64,000 nucleotides of DNA from Anaspis maculata (Eukaryota; Arthropoda; Insecta; Coleoptera; Scraptiidae): assembly GCA_949128115.1 (NCBI GenBank), contig OX421968.1, positions 31,462,877 through 31,526,876 of the forward strand. Direction: 5' to 3'. Shown piece by piece: positions 10,890 through 21,430 of the stretch. Made by a program: the position numbers and the translations under genes. How positions within the stretch are numbered: the stretch's first letter is position 1; each line of letters starts with the position of its first letter. The notes beneath the pieces are model-generated. The model was not told where the DNA came from. It made no database searches and was given only the letters and a program-made list of their open reading frames with translations.

Positions 10890-11368
10890 ATATTTCTTAG
10901 CAAAAATGGTGGTTCATCAACCTAAAACACCTAGAATTCTTATTTCAGTTGAGGTATCTTGACTTTTCTTGAATTGTAATTTTTAAGACCTTTGAAAGTG
11001 GTGTTTTCGAGATGTTTTCCGAAGTTTCAAACCCAAATATCTCGAAATCAAAGCCTTTAATTAAAATTTCGCGAGATTAACTTTTTTCTCTGAATTAAAC
11101 ATGAAATTCAAAAACTGACACTGTTTCCAAAAATATTCAGAGGGGTGAAAAATAGGGGGAAAAGGGGGAGGGTACCCCCTATTATCTTCACCCCTAAATA
11201 TGTTTGATGAAATGCGTTATCATTGCTCAATAGAGACCTATCTGAGTAAACTTTGGTTCAAATTTTAAAAAGATCAGTTTGCGAGGGTATTTTTGCTAGG
11301 AAAGTCCCCTCATTTTTCAATTTGCTACCTTCGTGTGAATTTTGTTGCATTAATTTCGGGACCCTGTA
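10890..11368. mobile_element. Right half of a TGTCCCGAAATT fold-back element
   Basis: From TTTCTTAGCAAAAATG near 10893 to the end CGGGACCCTGTA at 11368, the sequence aligns with the right half (about 45360-45873) of the complete palindrome further right. Shared words include ATCAACCTAAAACACCT and CCCCTATTATCTTC. The matching left arm is missing here apart from a 50-base tip near 5896. Confidence 0.75.
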
Positions 11369-11479
11369 TAGGTATAGGTAGTTTAAAAATCCCCGCTGCC
11401 GGGACTTTAGATATCGGTAGTTAGCACATCAATCAGAAAGCTGTAGGTACCTACTAGCATTGTACTAGCTATCTTAGTA

Positions 11480-12199
11480 GGGTACTTAGGTAAAAACTAA
11501 GCGCAAGAGACTCGAAAAGCAGACTTCGAGCTGACGACGAGACTCGCGACGAGGTCTTGCAGTTTTGCTGCAAGTTTGTGAATGGCGAATGGCGGTGGTA
11601 ATGACTTGTGTACGATCAACGAGCATCCCTGCATGTGAATATGCCTGTGTGGATGTGCTTTGCATTATTTGCGAGACATAAGCATGAGAGTCGAGATTCG
11701 AGAACTCACTGCTCAGCTCACTGCAAGGAGAGGGGAGGGAAGGTTTGTTTATACGCACAACCGTACCGTAACAGAAGTGTGCGGTGCCGGTGGTAGAAAA
11801 TAGACTTGGCGAGTCAAGAAGTAGAGTCTAAAGTCGTATCTCGCCCACGCCAGACATTGGCGTCCCTACGAGCGCGCTTCTTTTTCAAAGCTAAAGCTAA
11901 GTTAAGTCAGTGCCGAGCCGGTGCCAGCAGTCTCAGTCTCAGTCTCCGTCTCCGTCTCCGTTATTGTCCGCGCGCGTGTTCTCATCCCCTCGAGTCTCGA
12001 GTTCTTCGGGCTGCTGCAGAGTAGAGCGACAACGATAAGAGAGGAAGCCCGCATCTTTCGAAAATGTGACCCCCAGCAGCAGCACTACACCAGTTTTGAT
12101 TGGAGTATAAAGTGTGCGAACCACGAAAGTGGGAAAACAAAACCGAGAGAACAAAACCTCAATTGCTCGATTCGTACATGGACTGGACAATCTAAATGG
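11480..12199 (+). promoter_or_regulatory. Candidate promoter and 5' exon of a host gene
   Basis: This 700-base stretch differs from its surroundings. It is rich in GC and CpG, shows no inverted repeats, and carries purine-rich and GTCTCC-repeat text like that of insect first exons. Possible initiator words TCAGT occur near 11908 and 11937. At 12194-12206 it reads AAATGG/GTGAGTGG, a strong splice-donor match with an ATG ending one base before the junction. Open plus-strand frames (11806-12024, 11921-12322) have no recognisable domain. A first exon at about 11.9-12.2 kb is therefore plausible but unproven; transcript data would settle it. Confidence 0.35.
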
Positions 12200-12855
12200 G
12201 TGAGTGGTGGACCATTACCATCCTGGGTGACCTGTGTGGCAATTGGCAATTATTATTGTGCGCGTCCGATACAGATCATTAGTGTTGCAATTAAAACAAA
12301 TTACTGGCAATTGATAAAATAGCTTAGTATGAAATAGGCGACAGCGAGCGCCTCCGAATTCTATTTCGCGATTTCTCAGAAACGGACGTTATTTGGAAGG
12401 GATATTTTTGGATTCCGCCTGATTATTTTGCAAACAAGTTCAATGAAAACACCACCTAAAACTGCTTCTTAATTAACTCCACCGCGTTTACGGCCGTCTG
12501 TATATAATTGAAAAATTACATTTTATCGCGTGTCCGTTGACGCCTCGACGAAAACACCCAACAAAAAATCGTCGTCATGTCTGCCGCGGGACTTCTCATA
12601 TCGTAGCATCCTTCCTTCCTGCAACGTCTTTGAAGATAATTTAAATTATCTGTAAAATTCCTTTGATGATGCAATACATATTATTTTACCTATACATAAT
12701 TCCAAAATTCATGAGTTTGAATGTACATATTATAAGCAATAACTGACTAAATTAGATCGAAATCTCTTCAGTACTTTTAGAGTTATTCAACGTCAAAGTT
12801 TTGGCTTTGGCGGCTTATAACTTTTGACAGATGAGTCATAATTTTTACTTGTTCT
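12200..12855. other. No gene; start of a dispersed repeat
   Basis: If the donor at 12200 is real, this is intron. From about 12750 the text (GCTTATAACTTTTGACAGAT) belongs to the dispersed family also present at 13.2-15.9, 18.2-19.5 and 34.3-34.9 kb. Confidence 0.4.
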
Positions 12856-13194
12856 AAGGACGGAGTCATATTGGTGAAATAAGCGTTGCGAAATCAATCC
12901 GTCTGGGTTTATTCCTTGACGGATTCTTACCATTTTGGTTTCTTTCGAAAGCTACAAAGATTTACTTTAGTTTGAGCCCATTGGCATTTCCGAAATCCAA
13001 AAAAAAATAATTAAATTTTGACATTTGAAAAAAATTATTTTTGGATTTTGGAAATGCCAATGGGCTCAAACCAAAGTACATCCTTGTAGCTTTCGAAAGA
13101 GACCAAAATGGTGGAAATCCGTCAAGGAATAAACCCAGACGATTGATTTCGCAACGCTTATTTTACCAATTGAACTCCGTCCTTTAATAGTTTT
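12856..13194. mobile_element. Palindromic MITE, AAGGACGGAGT family (copy 1)
   Basis: AAGGACGGAGTCATATTGG at 12856 pairs with the segment ending CAATTGAACTCCGTCCTT at 13194. The arms match over about 150 bases and meet in an AT-rich loop near 13010-13030. Four other copies of the family are in the window: a half copy at 16571, then 29260, 31068 and 37116. Confidence 0.85.
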
Positions 13195-13699
13195 TCTTCA
13201 AATAAAGAATAAATAAAGAGATGTCGAAAGTCAAAATCGTTATATCGAAATCAACTGTCTCTGTAACAGTCACATTTCTGTGTGACAGCAGACAGATCAC
13301 GGTGATAATTATCTTGCTGCAAACCAAATTTGATTGAAATTCGTTCAGAACTTCTCGAGCTATTGAACATCAAAGTTTCGGCTTTGGCAGCTCATAGCTT
13401 TTGACAAATGACATGTCATAATTTCGGCATGTTTCGAGTTGAGTTTTTGAAGAGCTTTAAAAAGATTGAGCTGTCAAAATCGTTACATCGATCGGAATCT
13501 CCTGTCACTTTGACAGTGACATTTCCGAGGACATTTCTGTCTGGCAGATTACAATGAAAATTTCATTTTTAGTATTTTTACCTTTCCACCATCGACCATC
13601 AAATTTTGTCAAAATTGCTCTGATGGTTCAGACATAACTAGAGGGACATAAAGAAAACCCAAAGAAATTTTCTTTCGAAACGTCCCCTTCGGGTGGGAA
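13195..13699 (+). repeat. Dispersed repeat with TTTGACA motifs, part copy
   Basis: Recurring words such as GACAGTGACATTTC, CTTTTGACAAATGACA and CATCAAAGTTTCGGC link this stretch to 12.75, 15.5, 18.6 and 34.5 kb. The MITE at 12856 interrupts it. No coding region is supported. Confidence 0.5.
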
Positions 13700-15900
13700 G
13701 TTGGAATTAGAAAGATTGAAAATAATTTGCAGGAAAATGAAAATTTTGTTTTGGAAAATTTGAATTTTCCGGGAAAGGGAAAAACCTCAAATCTTTTTCC
13801 AAATCATCTTATTGTAAATATCGTCAATTATGGCTTCATTTTGAGCTCCCTCATTCAAGTCTGGTCTCGAAAACTCAGGCTGGTTTTACATTTTCAACCG
13901 GAAAATTCCTGGGAGATTGAAAGAAAAAATTGCTGGAAAATGTTCAAGACCCAGCTACTTCTTGTTAAAAAAAAATGGTGAAAATCTGTTCTCGGGACAA
14001 AAGATTGGAGAATTTGCAGTTTTTCCAGAGAGGAAAACTCGAAAACCGTTGGTCCGATTTTGAAAAATTTTCCTCCAGAAATTAATTCAATCTCGAGTTC
14101 AATCTCTTCTCCCGCTTTCATTCTTAGCATGTCTGCACCGAAATGAATATTTCGTGGAACTCACCGCATGTCGAAGTTTGCACTGCAGTTTTTTCTAATT
14201 CGCGAAATGTGTAAATTTCATTTTGAAAAAATTACCGTCGGAAAACCGAAACTGATTCGATATTGAAAATGGGTTTGCACGACGCCCAATTCAATCTCAA
14301 TTGGGCCAAAATTGAAGTGGACCACCCCGAAATTTTGCCTCGGCGAGTGCCTCGGTAAAAATGAGGATATCTCGAGTAAAAATTGCCCGATTCTGAAATT
14401 TTTTGTAGTGTTCGATAGAGCAATCTTTTGACTATCAAACACCATCTCCAATCACCAGTCAGGTGAAAGGAGTCAGTCAGAGGATATATATTGCGATATA
14501 AGAAGTGCAAAAGAGACCTGACTTCCGCAAGATTCCGTTTTAAGAAAACAAGTCGCAGAATCTTGTAGGTCACATTTTTGGAAAGCATATACATATCAAT
14601 ATCTCGAAGCGGTTTTGCACTTTTGATCGTAATTTGTTTTTTCACAGAGTTATTGTTTTGTTTTGTGATTCATGGAGTGACTTCAAACCATTCTGGGCCA
14701 TAACATGTGATGCAATGTCACAGCATGCTTGATTTGCCATGGTCCCACAAGAGGTCTAGCTAGGTCCTCACCACTTCTGGGGGCCGGTGGGATCAAATTA
14801 TTTCATGGCACATTTCGGCTGTTCCGCATTATGTACGTTCCTGTTAAATTTCAAGGATGAGCACAGCTCTGGCAGAGTTTAGACCAAAAAATCCAAACAT
14901 TGCAAAAAAATTAATGACTCTTTGGAAAAACAAAATACGATCCAAAGTCCAAAATATTTCGAGATATACCTATTGATGTACTTACGCTTTTCGAAAATGT
15001 GACGGAAGAATTCTGCGACTTGTTTTCTTGAAATGGCACCTTGCTGCAGTTAGGTCATTTTTGCACTCCTTCCATTGCCACCCTGTATATTGTATATAAG
15101 GTCGACAATCAAGCGATCTAAGATGGCGTATTGTAATCAAAAAACGAGTCAAAAAACTACTCTGTCGAGCATTACGAAAATTTCCAAAATCGGGCAATTT
15201 TTTCTCCAGGTGTCCTCATTTTAACCGAGGCAGAATTTCGATCAGTTGAATTTTTCGGAAAAAGTCAATCCCCAAGCAGGAATAAATTTTTGAGTGGAGT
15301 CCTGCATCACAAGCGAGTCATCCTGGTCAAAACACGTGTAAGAGGCCCTCTCGGGTGGCAACGGCTATAGGAGAAATAGGAGGAGAAAAATTGTAAACGC
15401 TCGACTGGAGTAGTGGAAAACTGCAATTGCAGACTCAACTTGACTCTTCTCAATTGTTGGTTCCTGCCAAATTTGGTTTCAATCCATTAGATTGATTTTG
15501 AATATTTAAATAGTAAAGCTTTGAACTTTGACTCGACATTTCTTATTATTCGACAGATGACAGACATGTTATAACTTTTACATGTTTTGATGAAGTTTCC
15601 CAAGGGCTTTAAAATGAGCTATCAAAAATCGAAATCTTTATGTCAAAATCTTCTGTCACTCTTTGACAGTGACATTTCCCGCTGACAAATTACCTTGAAA
15701 ATCTTATTTTCTCTTTTCTACTATAAACCCTCGCATAAACCCCACGCACATACCACACTTAGTCGATATCGGTCAGACTGTTTGTTTCGAGGTTTGTTTA
15801 GAATCAAATCAGGGAGTCAAGAAAAAAACCTGGCACACCTATATAGACACACCAACACACAGACCGACTGACAAGGATTTTTTTATACAGATCTTGACGT
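13700..15900 (+). repeat. Long dispersed repeat, forward copy
   Basis: From about 13700 to 15900 this matches, in the opposite orientation, the segment 18270-19450. Shared words include TAGCATGTCTGCACC, GAATATTTCGTGG, TTGAAAAAATTACCGTC, TTTTTGAGTGGAGTCCT and CCCTCTCGGG. A third, shorter copy is at 34320-34895. The copy here carries a nested palindrome at 14350-15240. Open frames on both strands (13727-13981, 13894-14130, 14232-14645) are short, overlapping and unlike known proteins. Confidence 0.7.
14350..15240. mobile_element. Nested 0.9-kb fold-back element
   Basis: CCTCGGTAAAAATGAGGATA at 14350 pairs with CCTCATTTTAACCGAGG ending at 15240. AAAATTGCCCGATT pairs with AATCGGGCAATTTT further in, and GACTTCCGCAAGATTC-type text near 14520 has a counterpart near 15005. 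A CACCCTGTATA end near 15080 suggests another insertion within the right arm. Confidence 0.65.
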
Positions 15901-16144
15901 TTTAGCATGTACGGAGAGTCCAAAAATGATTATTTTTTCGCGATGACCTTTGATTTCATATTTTTTAAAGAATTCGATTTCAATCAACCCTTCAGAATTT
16001 TGAATTCGTGCGATTTCCCCGAGGATTTCCCGGTCGCCGCCTGGTTTTGTTGGCGGAGAAAAGGATGCAGGAGCGGACTGGGCTGGATTGATCCCGGTGG
16101 CTAATTAAGTCGAGTGGTTCCCAGGCAGTTACAGAATTACAATT
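15901..16144. other. No gene seen
   Basis: A 65-codon plus-strand frame at 15907-16104 has no recognisable feature. The stretch separates the dispersed repeat from the SINE. Confidence 0.35.
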
Positions 16145-16534
16145 GAGGAGCTTGTGGTGTGGTGGTCAGCGCGTTCGACTACCACTCCAGGGGTCGTGAG
16201 TTCGAGTCCCACTGTAGGCGCTCGGATTTTCGTCCCCAAACAAGCTCTTTCATTTAGTTGGAATGCTTGCTAAATGCACGTGTGTCGCATAGCACGTAAA
16301 ATACGAACGATGGTGCTGACCCCATGCAATGTCGGTGGTCGTTGGAAATCCCTACCCTGTGTTGGAACACACAGGGGTTCGGAAAAATTTCCGGTATAGT
16401 GGTGGAAAGCATTCACCGCCTACGGTGTTAGGCCTTGTTGCGGAAATAGGCTGACGTTCAATAAACGAATAAAAAAAAATTGGTGGTGCGGAAATAGGCT
16501 GACGTTGAATAAACGAATAAAAAAAAATTGGTGG
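16145..16534 (+). mobile_element. tRNA-derived SINE
   Basis: The head holds RNA polymerase III promoter boxes. The A-box-like text is TGGTGTGGTGGTCAGCG near 16155 and the B box is GAGTTCGAGTCCC near 16198, spaced as in a tRNA gene. The head is followed by an unrelated body of about 230 bases and a tail of AATAAACGAATAAAAAAAAA. This makes it a short interspersed element and not a tRNA gene. The last 48 bases, from TGCGGAAATAGGCTGACG to ATTGGTGG, are present twice in tandem (16439-16486 and 16487-16534) with one mismatch. The head alone, in antisense, recurs at 27189-27224. Confidence 0.82.
16439..16534 (+). repeat. 48-bp tandem duplication of the SINE tail
   Basis: Two adjacent 48-base copies differ at a single position (GTTCAAT against GTTGAAT). 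Each ends in the A-rich tail plus ATTGGTGG. It could arise from slippage at the A run or from template switching during reverse transcription. Confidence 0.85.
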
Positions 16535-16570
16535 CTTGTCGATTTGCATCAATTTAATTTAATATTATTC

Positions 16571-16670
16571 AAGGACGGAGTCATATTGGTAAAATGAGCG
16601 TTGCGAAATCAATCCGTGTGGGTTCATTCCTTGACGGATTCTGACCATTTTGGTCTCTACAGGCAAGCTT
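16571..16670 (+). mobile_element. Half copy of the AAGGACGGAGT MITE
   Basis: The left arm of the family is present from AAGGACGGAGTCATATTGGT to ACCATTTTGGTCTC. The sequence then changes abruptly near 16661, so the loop and right arm are missing. Confidence 0.75.
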
Positions 16671-17394
16671 TTCTAGCGCCCCTCTGCAAATAATAATTGC
16701 TCTCTATTTCGTGATCAAAACAAAATTTCTTGCGCTGATCTGATCAGTATCATGAGGAAGGACTAGATACCACGTACTTCGAGACCTACTTAGTTAGTTG
16801 AAGTAGTACGATTTTGTGTCATCCTGTATATGGCCCTAAACGGAAAATTATACTTCGACATATTCAGAAACTACGAAAAAAATTGTTCCAGGAAAGTTTT
16901 TTTTTTTAATTATCATGAGAGGAAAGTTTTCAATGGGAATATCCCTCGGGGTATCCATTTCACGTGAACACCTGTACCGGGTTATTAATTTAGAAAGTTA
17001 AAAATCGATAATTCGAGAACGAATCGGCGTAGTCGAAGTTTTTTTTTCTAGCTTATTGGAAAAAGTAGCGCACTTTTTGGCGTGTTGAGAAACGCATGGT
17101 ATCCGCCACAAGATGCTTCATTTCAACTCATCCATGAAGAGGTTGCTGGCGTCCACCGGGGGGTAACCCCCTTGGAGGGGGGGGGGGGTGAAGTGTTGTC
17201 GTGGGGAAGGTATATAAAGTGAATTCATGCGTATCTGCCATATCTGTGTAAATAATATGACCCATGAGAGAATCGCAATAAAAAACTGTAAATTTTAGAA
17301 AAAATCACATGGCCTTTGAAGTGAAAAAAATATTTGTGAAACTAAAAAACCGTTTCGAGATAATAATGCTACCTTTCCAAAAATGACATCAGAA
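16671..17394. other. No gene seen; G-run
   Basis: No supported gene or repeat boundary. A run of about a dozen G lies near 17178-17189. Confidence 0.35.
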
Positions 17395-18175
17395 ATAATA
17401 ATAATAATAATAATAAATAATAAATAGCTTTTATTGTACCCACTTATTTGAATATACTTACAATAAAGAAAAAAAATCACTATGAGGTAGTTAATGTGAA
17501 TAAGTAAGGTACAAAAGGCAGGGTTCAGCCTCAATGGCTGCTCTTCCACCCAACCTAGAACTTAATTAAAGAAATTATCAAATTAGACTAAAAATTTTTT
17601 GCAGAAAAATGCAGATGTAGATGCAGGTAGGACTCAGAACCTCACAAGCAACAGGTTGCAGGCAGGACCAGGGCTCATGACGGCGCCACGGACGGATCAC
17701 GAAAAATAAAAAATTATCAAATGAAAGTAATACCCAACAAGCAGTTCAGAACCACTCACAGGACATGAACCTCACCACTCAACAAGAAGTTTCTGATTAT
17801 TCGCTTAAGAGACAAGTCAGAAGTGCTGGTTAGGTTATACAGAAACGAGTTGAAAAGTTTACAGATGGAGTACGAAAAAGAACTCTGAAATAGTTTGGTG
17901 CGGTGCTTAGGTACGGTCATCAGATTTTTCCTGCGGATATTGATGTTGTGAATATCCGTTCTGAAAGTTATTTTGTTATACAGGTAGGGCGGCGTCTTTT
18001 CCCGTACAATCCTTAGGTAAAGACAACAGGAGTGGAGGAACCTTCTCTCATTCATCCGGAGGAGCCCCAGCTCACGAAATTTATGTGAAATATGATCAAA
18101 CTTCCGTATACCACCAATAAATCTGACACATGAGTTTTGCAAACGTTGTATTCGATTCTGAGCAACAATCTATAA
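17395..18175 (-). pseudogene. 5'-truncated LINE: reverse transcriptase C-terminal domain
   Basis: Minus-strand frame from about 18160 to 17756 encodes the domain that follows the polymerase in many insect LINEs: QNRIQRLQNSCVRFIGG, then KFDHIS, ELGLLRMNERR, KTPPYLYNK, FRTDIHNINIRR, then LFQSSFSYS and KLFNSFLYNL. These are the hallmarks of the module between the thumb and the 3' end. The palm motifs are absent, so this is a 5'-truncated insertion. The 3' end is marked by a (TTA)n tail in minus-strand sense at 17397-17425, a common LINE terminus. The surviving frame is intact for about 130 codons, hinting at a fairly recent copy. Confidence 0.78.
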
Positions 18176-19450
18176 TTGTTTTCCGAAAAGTGACACAACG
18201 CTGAGAAAATATCCTTTTGCTCGCCCTTTTCACATTTGTATTGTATTGATGGTATTGTTGTACATATTGTGAACGCGCTAAAAATTGTTTTCAAGATTTC
18301 GACGGGTATATCCGTTTTGAGGTCCCCTTTGACGATTAAGACCATTTCCAGAATGATCTCTGCCTGTGTGTCTGTATGTCTGTATGGCTGTATGTCTGTA
18401 ACCTTACACGATAACAGCCGCAACGTCCATCCGATCGACTCGAGATTTGGTATACGGACATGGTTTCATCGTCGAATGAGCCCCCATTAGTTTTTGGCTG
18501 TCATTTGTCAAACGGAAATGTCATTATAAAAAAATAACAGAAGCTCACGGAACTCGACTTGCAATATGCCGTTTGAAAGCCCACAAGAAACTGTATTCAG
18601 AACAGTTAAAAGTCCTATCCCTAGGACTTGCCCTATCTGTTGTCATCTGTCAAATAATGAAAAATGTCAAAGTTCAAAACTTCACCATTCATATATTCAA
18701 AACCTATCCGATGGATTGGGACCAAATTCGACAGGGAGCAACAAAACAAAAGAGTCAAATCAAGTCTGCAGTTGCAATCTTCCACCATTTTCCAGTCGAG
18801 CGGTATGAATTTTCAAAATTTCTCCTAGCCGTTGCCGCCCGAGAGGGCTCTCGCCCGAATTTTGACCAGAACGACTCGCCTTTGATGGAGGCGAGAGGAC
18901 TCCACTCAAAATTTCATTACTGCTCGGCGATCGACTTTTTTCGAAAAAGTCAAACTCGAGGTCAAAATTATATAGAAAGTATATTGGATTGGGCGTCGTG
19001 TAGACCCATTTTCAAAATCGGCACACAGTTCCGGTTTTCTGACGGTAATTTTTTCAAAATGAACTGTATATTCCGTGAATTTGGAAAAACTGCAATGCTA
19101 ACTTTGACATGCGGTGAGCCCCACGAAATATTCATTTTAGGTGCAGACATGCTATGAATGGAAGTTGGAGAAAAGATAAAATTAATTTTTGGAAAGAAAA
19201 TGTTCGAAATCGGACTCACGGTTTCCAAGTTCTCATCTCTAGAAAAACCGCGAAATTTCCAACTAAATATTTATCCCGTGAACAGATTTCCACCATTTTT
19301 TTTAAGCAAGAAGTTACTGGCTTATTAACATTTCCCAATAATTTTCTTCTCAATTTCCCGGGAATTTCCCTGTTGAAAATGTAAACAGGCCTGGGTTATC
19401 GGAAACGGATTTGAATGATGGAGCTTAAAGTGAAGCCGTAATTGACGATC
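18176..19450 (-). repeat. Long dispersed repeat, reverse copy
   Basis: Reverse-complement counterpart of 13700-15900 and of 34320-34895. It contains CTGTATGTCTGTATGG-type repeats at 18360-18395, the words GACAGATGACA and GAACTGTATTCAG (in one or the other orientation), and a block at 19140-19390 matching 13850-14135. The 194-codon plus-strand frame at 18573-19157 reads through this repeat, has no domain, and is broken in the sister copies, so I do not call it a gene. Confidence 0.7.
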
Positions 19451-19502
19451 TGAACAATGCGACTACCTTTCCAAAAACGACATTAAAATAGTATTTTATG
19501 TT

Positions 19503-19617
19503 ACTAGCGCCGAAAACCGGGCATAGCATAACGAACGTGAATGCAGCTCGAGGCCCTAGGCCGAGAGCTGCATGTAAGAGAGTTATGCTATGCCGTTTTC
19601 AGCGCGAGTAGCATACA
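19503..19617. mobile_element. 115-bp palindromic MITE
   Basis: CTAGCGCCGAAAACCGGGCA at 19504 pairs with TGCCGTTTTCAGCGCGAGTAG ending near 19617. GCATAGCATAAC and GTTATGCTATGC match exactly, and the GCAGCTCG / CGAGAGCTGC arms flank the loop. Confidence 0.7.
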
Positions 19618-19730
19618 TCGTTTTTCGTGCTGCTTTCAATAAAATTACAAATAAATAAGATCATATCGCAATAATCATTTCAAGTTGGTACTTCTGCCAT
19701 TCATCACCAAGGCACGAGGCATATACCTAC

Positions 19731-19865
19731 TACCGGGTGTTTATGAACGTCTGTGATCGCGGCAGGCTTTGGTCAGGCCAAAAGTCGCAGTGAAAGGCAC
19801 GATTTGAATAAGTTATAGGAGATTCCAAAGGCGATATGATAACAAACGTTTATAAACACCCGGTA
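19731..19865. mobile_element. 131-bp MITE flanked by TA
   Basis: Ends CCGGGTGTTTATGAACGT and ACGTTTATAAACACCCGG, with TA at 19731-19732 and 19864-19865. Target and length fit a Tc1/mariner-type miniature element. Confidence 0.82.
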
Positions 19866-20690
19866 GATGCAGATTTTGGTGTGTCAAATGTCGATTTGAA
19901 AAATTGCGTCCTATGATTGAATTTTCTTGCTTAAAACCGCCCTTCCTCTCCCCAATTAGAAGGGCCATCCCCCAAAAATCCCGAAATCACTGAGCTCTAG
20001 TGTCTTGTGTGACGACGAAGCACAGGAAATGGCAGAAATTAATCACTTTTAAACCTTCGCGCCACAAAACGTCAAAAATCATTCTGCAATTGTACCAACA
20101 GATATTAGAAAAATTACCCTAAATTGTCAATTTTCAAAGTAATTATTTATAATTTTAACTGATTTAAACCAAAAAATTCAAGCTATAACATTGAAAACGT
20201 GATCTCTCTTGAATTGTGAATGATTTTGCGAGGTTAGTTTATTTTTTACGTGTACTTTTTACTTTGCCGCTCTAGATCTTTTTCTGAATATTACAGTGCA
20301 GGACACCGAGCGTATATTGTCATTTTCGGTTATGGCAGCACGAAAGTAATCTTTTTTTTTCGAAAAGTGGCACAACGTTGAAAATTGACTCTTTGGACAC
20401 TCCTCTTTTTAACACCCTGTGTATCATGTACATTTTCAATAATGAAATTATCCTATAGGCTACATCACCACGTAGCCGAGAGAAGGCCCTATCTGGCGTC
20501 GCCTTCCTTTTTGAAATTGAGTAATTTTTTTTCGAGATATTCCGAGATTTAATTTTGATCGATACCTTTTTAAAGTGTTATTGCACATAATTTTAATACA
20601 CCTGGTTTATTTTTTATTTGCATAATTACATTTCCCACCTAGTTTAGTATTGTATTCTTGTATTTTATTCTCCATATTGAACATGTTTTC
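19866..20690. other. No gene seen; scrap of TACAGGGTG-type text
   Basis: No coding region. AGTGGCACAACGTTG near 20365 and AACACCCTGTG near 20410 echo the tips of fold-back elements elsewhere in the window, without a partner arm. Confidence 0.35.
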
Positions 20691-21430
20691 AAATGATAGA
20701 ACTAGGAGAATGATGTCTCAATGAAAAGACATAACGATGTGGTGCAAACGCCAATCGAATGCGTATTATGAATTTCTCTGAAAGTGGTCCGATTTAAGTG
20801 AAATTTTGCAGGTGATCTGAACTTTATCAAGATACATCCGATTTTGTACAAATAGTGCTCTGCCTCGTGCTCTGCCGCCATCTTGAAATTTCTCATTATT
20901 GGAACGATTGTCATGAAACTTTGAACTTCATCTTCTCGTATGAACATTTTTACTTTCTAGCACAGAGTAAGATATAGTATAATACTATTAATACTATATC
21001 TTACTCTGTGCTAGAAAGTGAAAATGTTCATACGAGAATAATACTATAATACTATATCTTACTCCGTGCTTTCTCTTTCTAGCTAAATTTCAACATTCCG
21101 TGTCCATCGCCATCTTGGCCGCCATATTGAAATCTCTTATTAGTGGAACGATTTTCATAAAACTTTGAACTTACCCTTTGGTCTAGTACAATCATTCTGA
21201 TTTTCAAGCCGAATTTCATGATTCTCCCGTCATTTTGGCAGCCATATTGAAATTTTTTCATTAGCGGAACGATTTTCATGAAACTTGGAACTTATCCTTG
21301 TCTAGTATGATCATTCTTCCGAATTTCATGATTCTGTCGCTATTTATTGGCCACCATATTGCAATTTCTGCCCAAATAACGGTAGAACCCTAATTAACAG
21401 TGAGGCATATTCGCTTGTTTCCCTTACTAC
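20691..21430 (-). repeat. 118-bp tandem-repeat family, copy 2 (reverse)
   Basis: Units carrying GCCGCCATATTGAAATCTCT and ATTTTCATGAAACTT recur at about 118-base spacing between 20.78 and 21.38 kb, in the orientation opposite to copy 1. A separate palindrome at 20934-21037 lies within it. The minus-strand frames (20702-20947, 21079-21279) read the same unit twice and are not genes. Confidence 0.75.
20934..21037. repeat. Near-perfect 104-bp hairpin
   Basis: Two 47-base arms (20934-20980 and 20991-21037) match with one mismatch around a 10-base loop. Right after it, the inner part of the arm (TACTATATCTTACTC) is repeated once more, near 21049-21063. Confidence 0.9.

Noticed and set aside
16145..16225. 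tRNA gene
   Set aside because: A and B boxes are present, but there is no acceptor-stem pairing or proper cloverleaf, and the unit continues into a SINE body with an A-rich tail.
18573..19157. 194-codon plus-strand frame as a host gene
   Set aside because: Lies wholly in a dispersed repeat whose other copies do not keep it open, and no recognisable motif is present.
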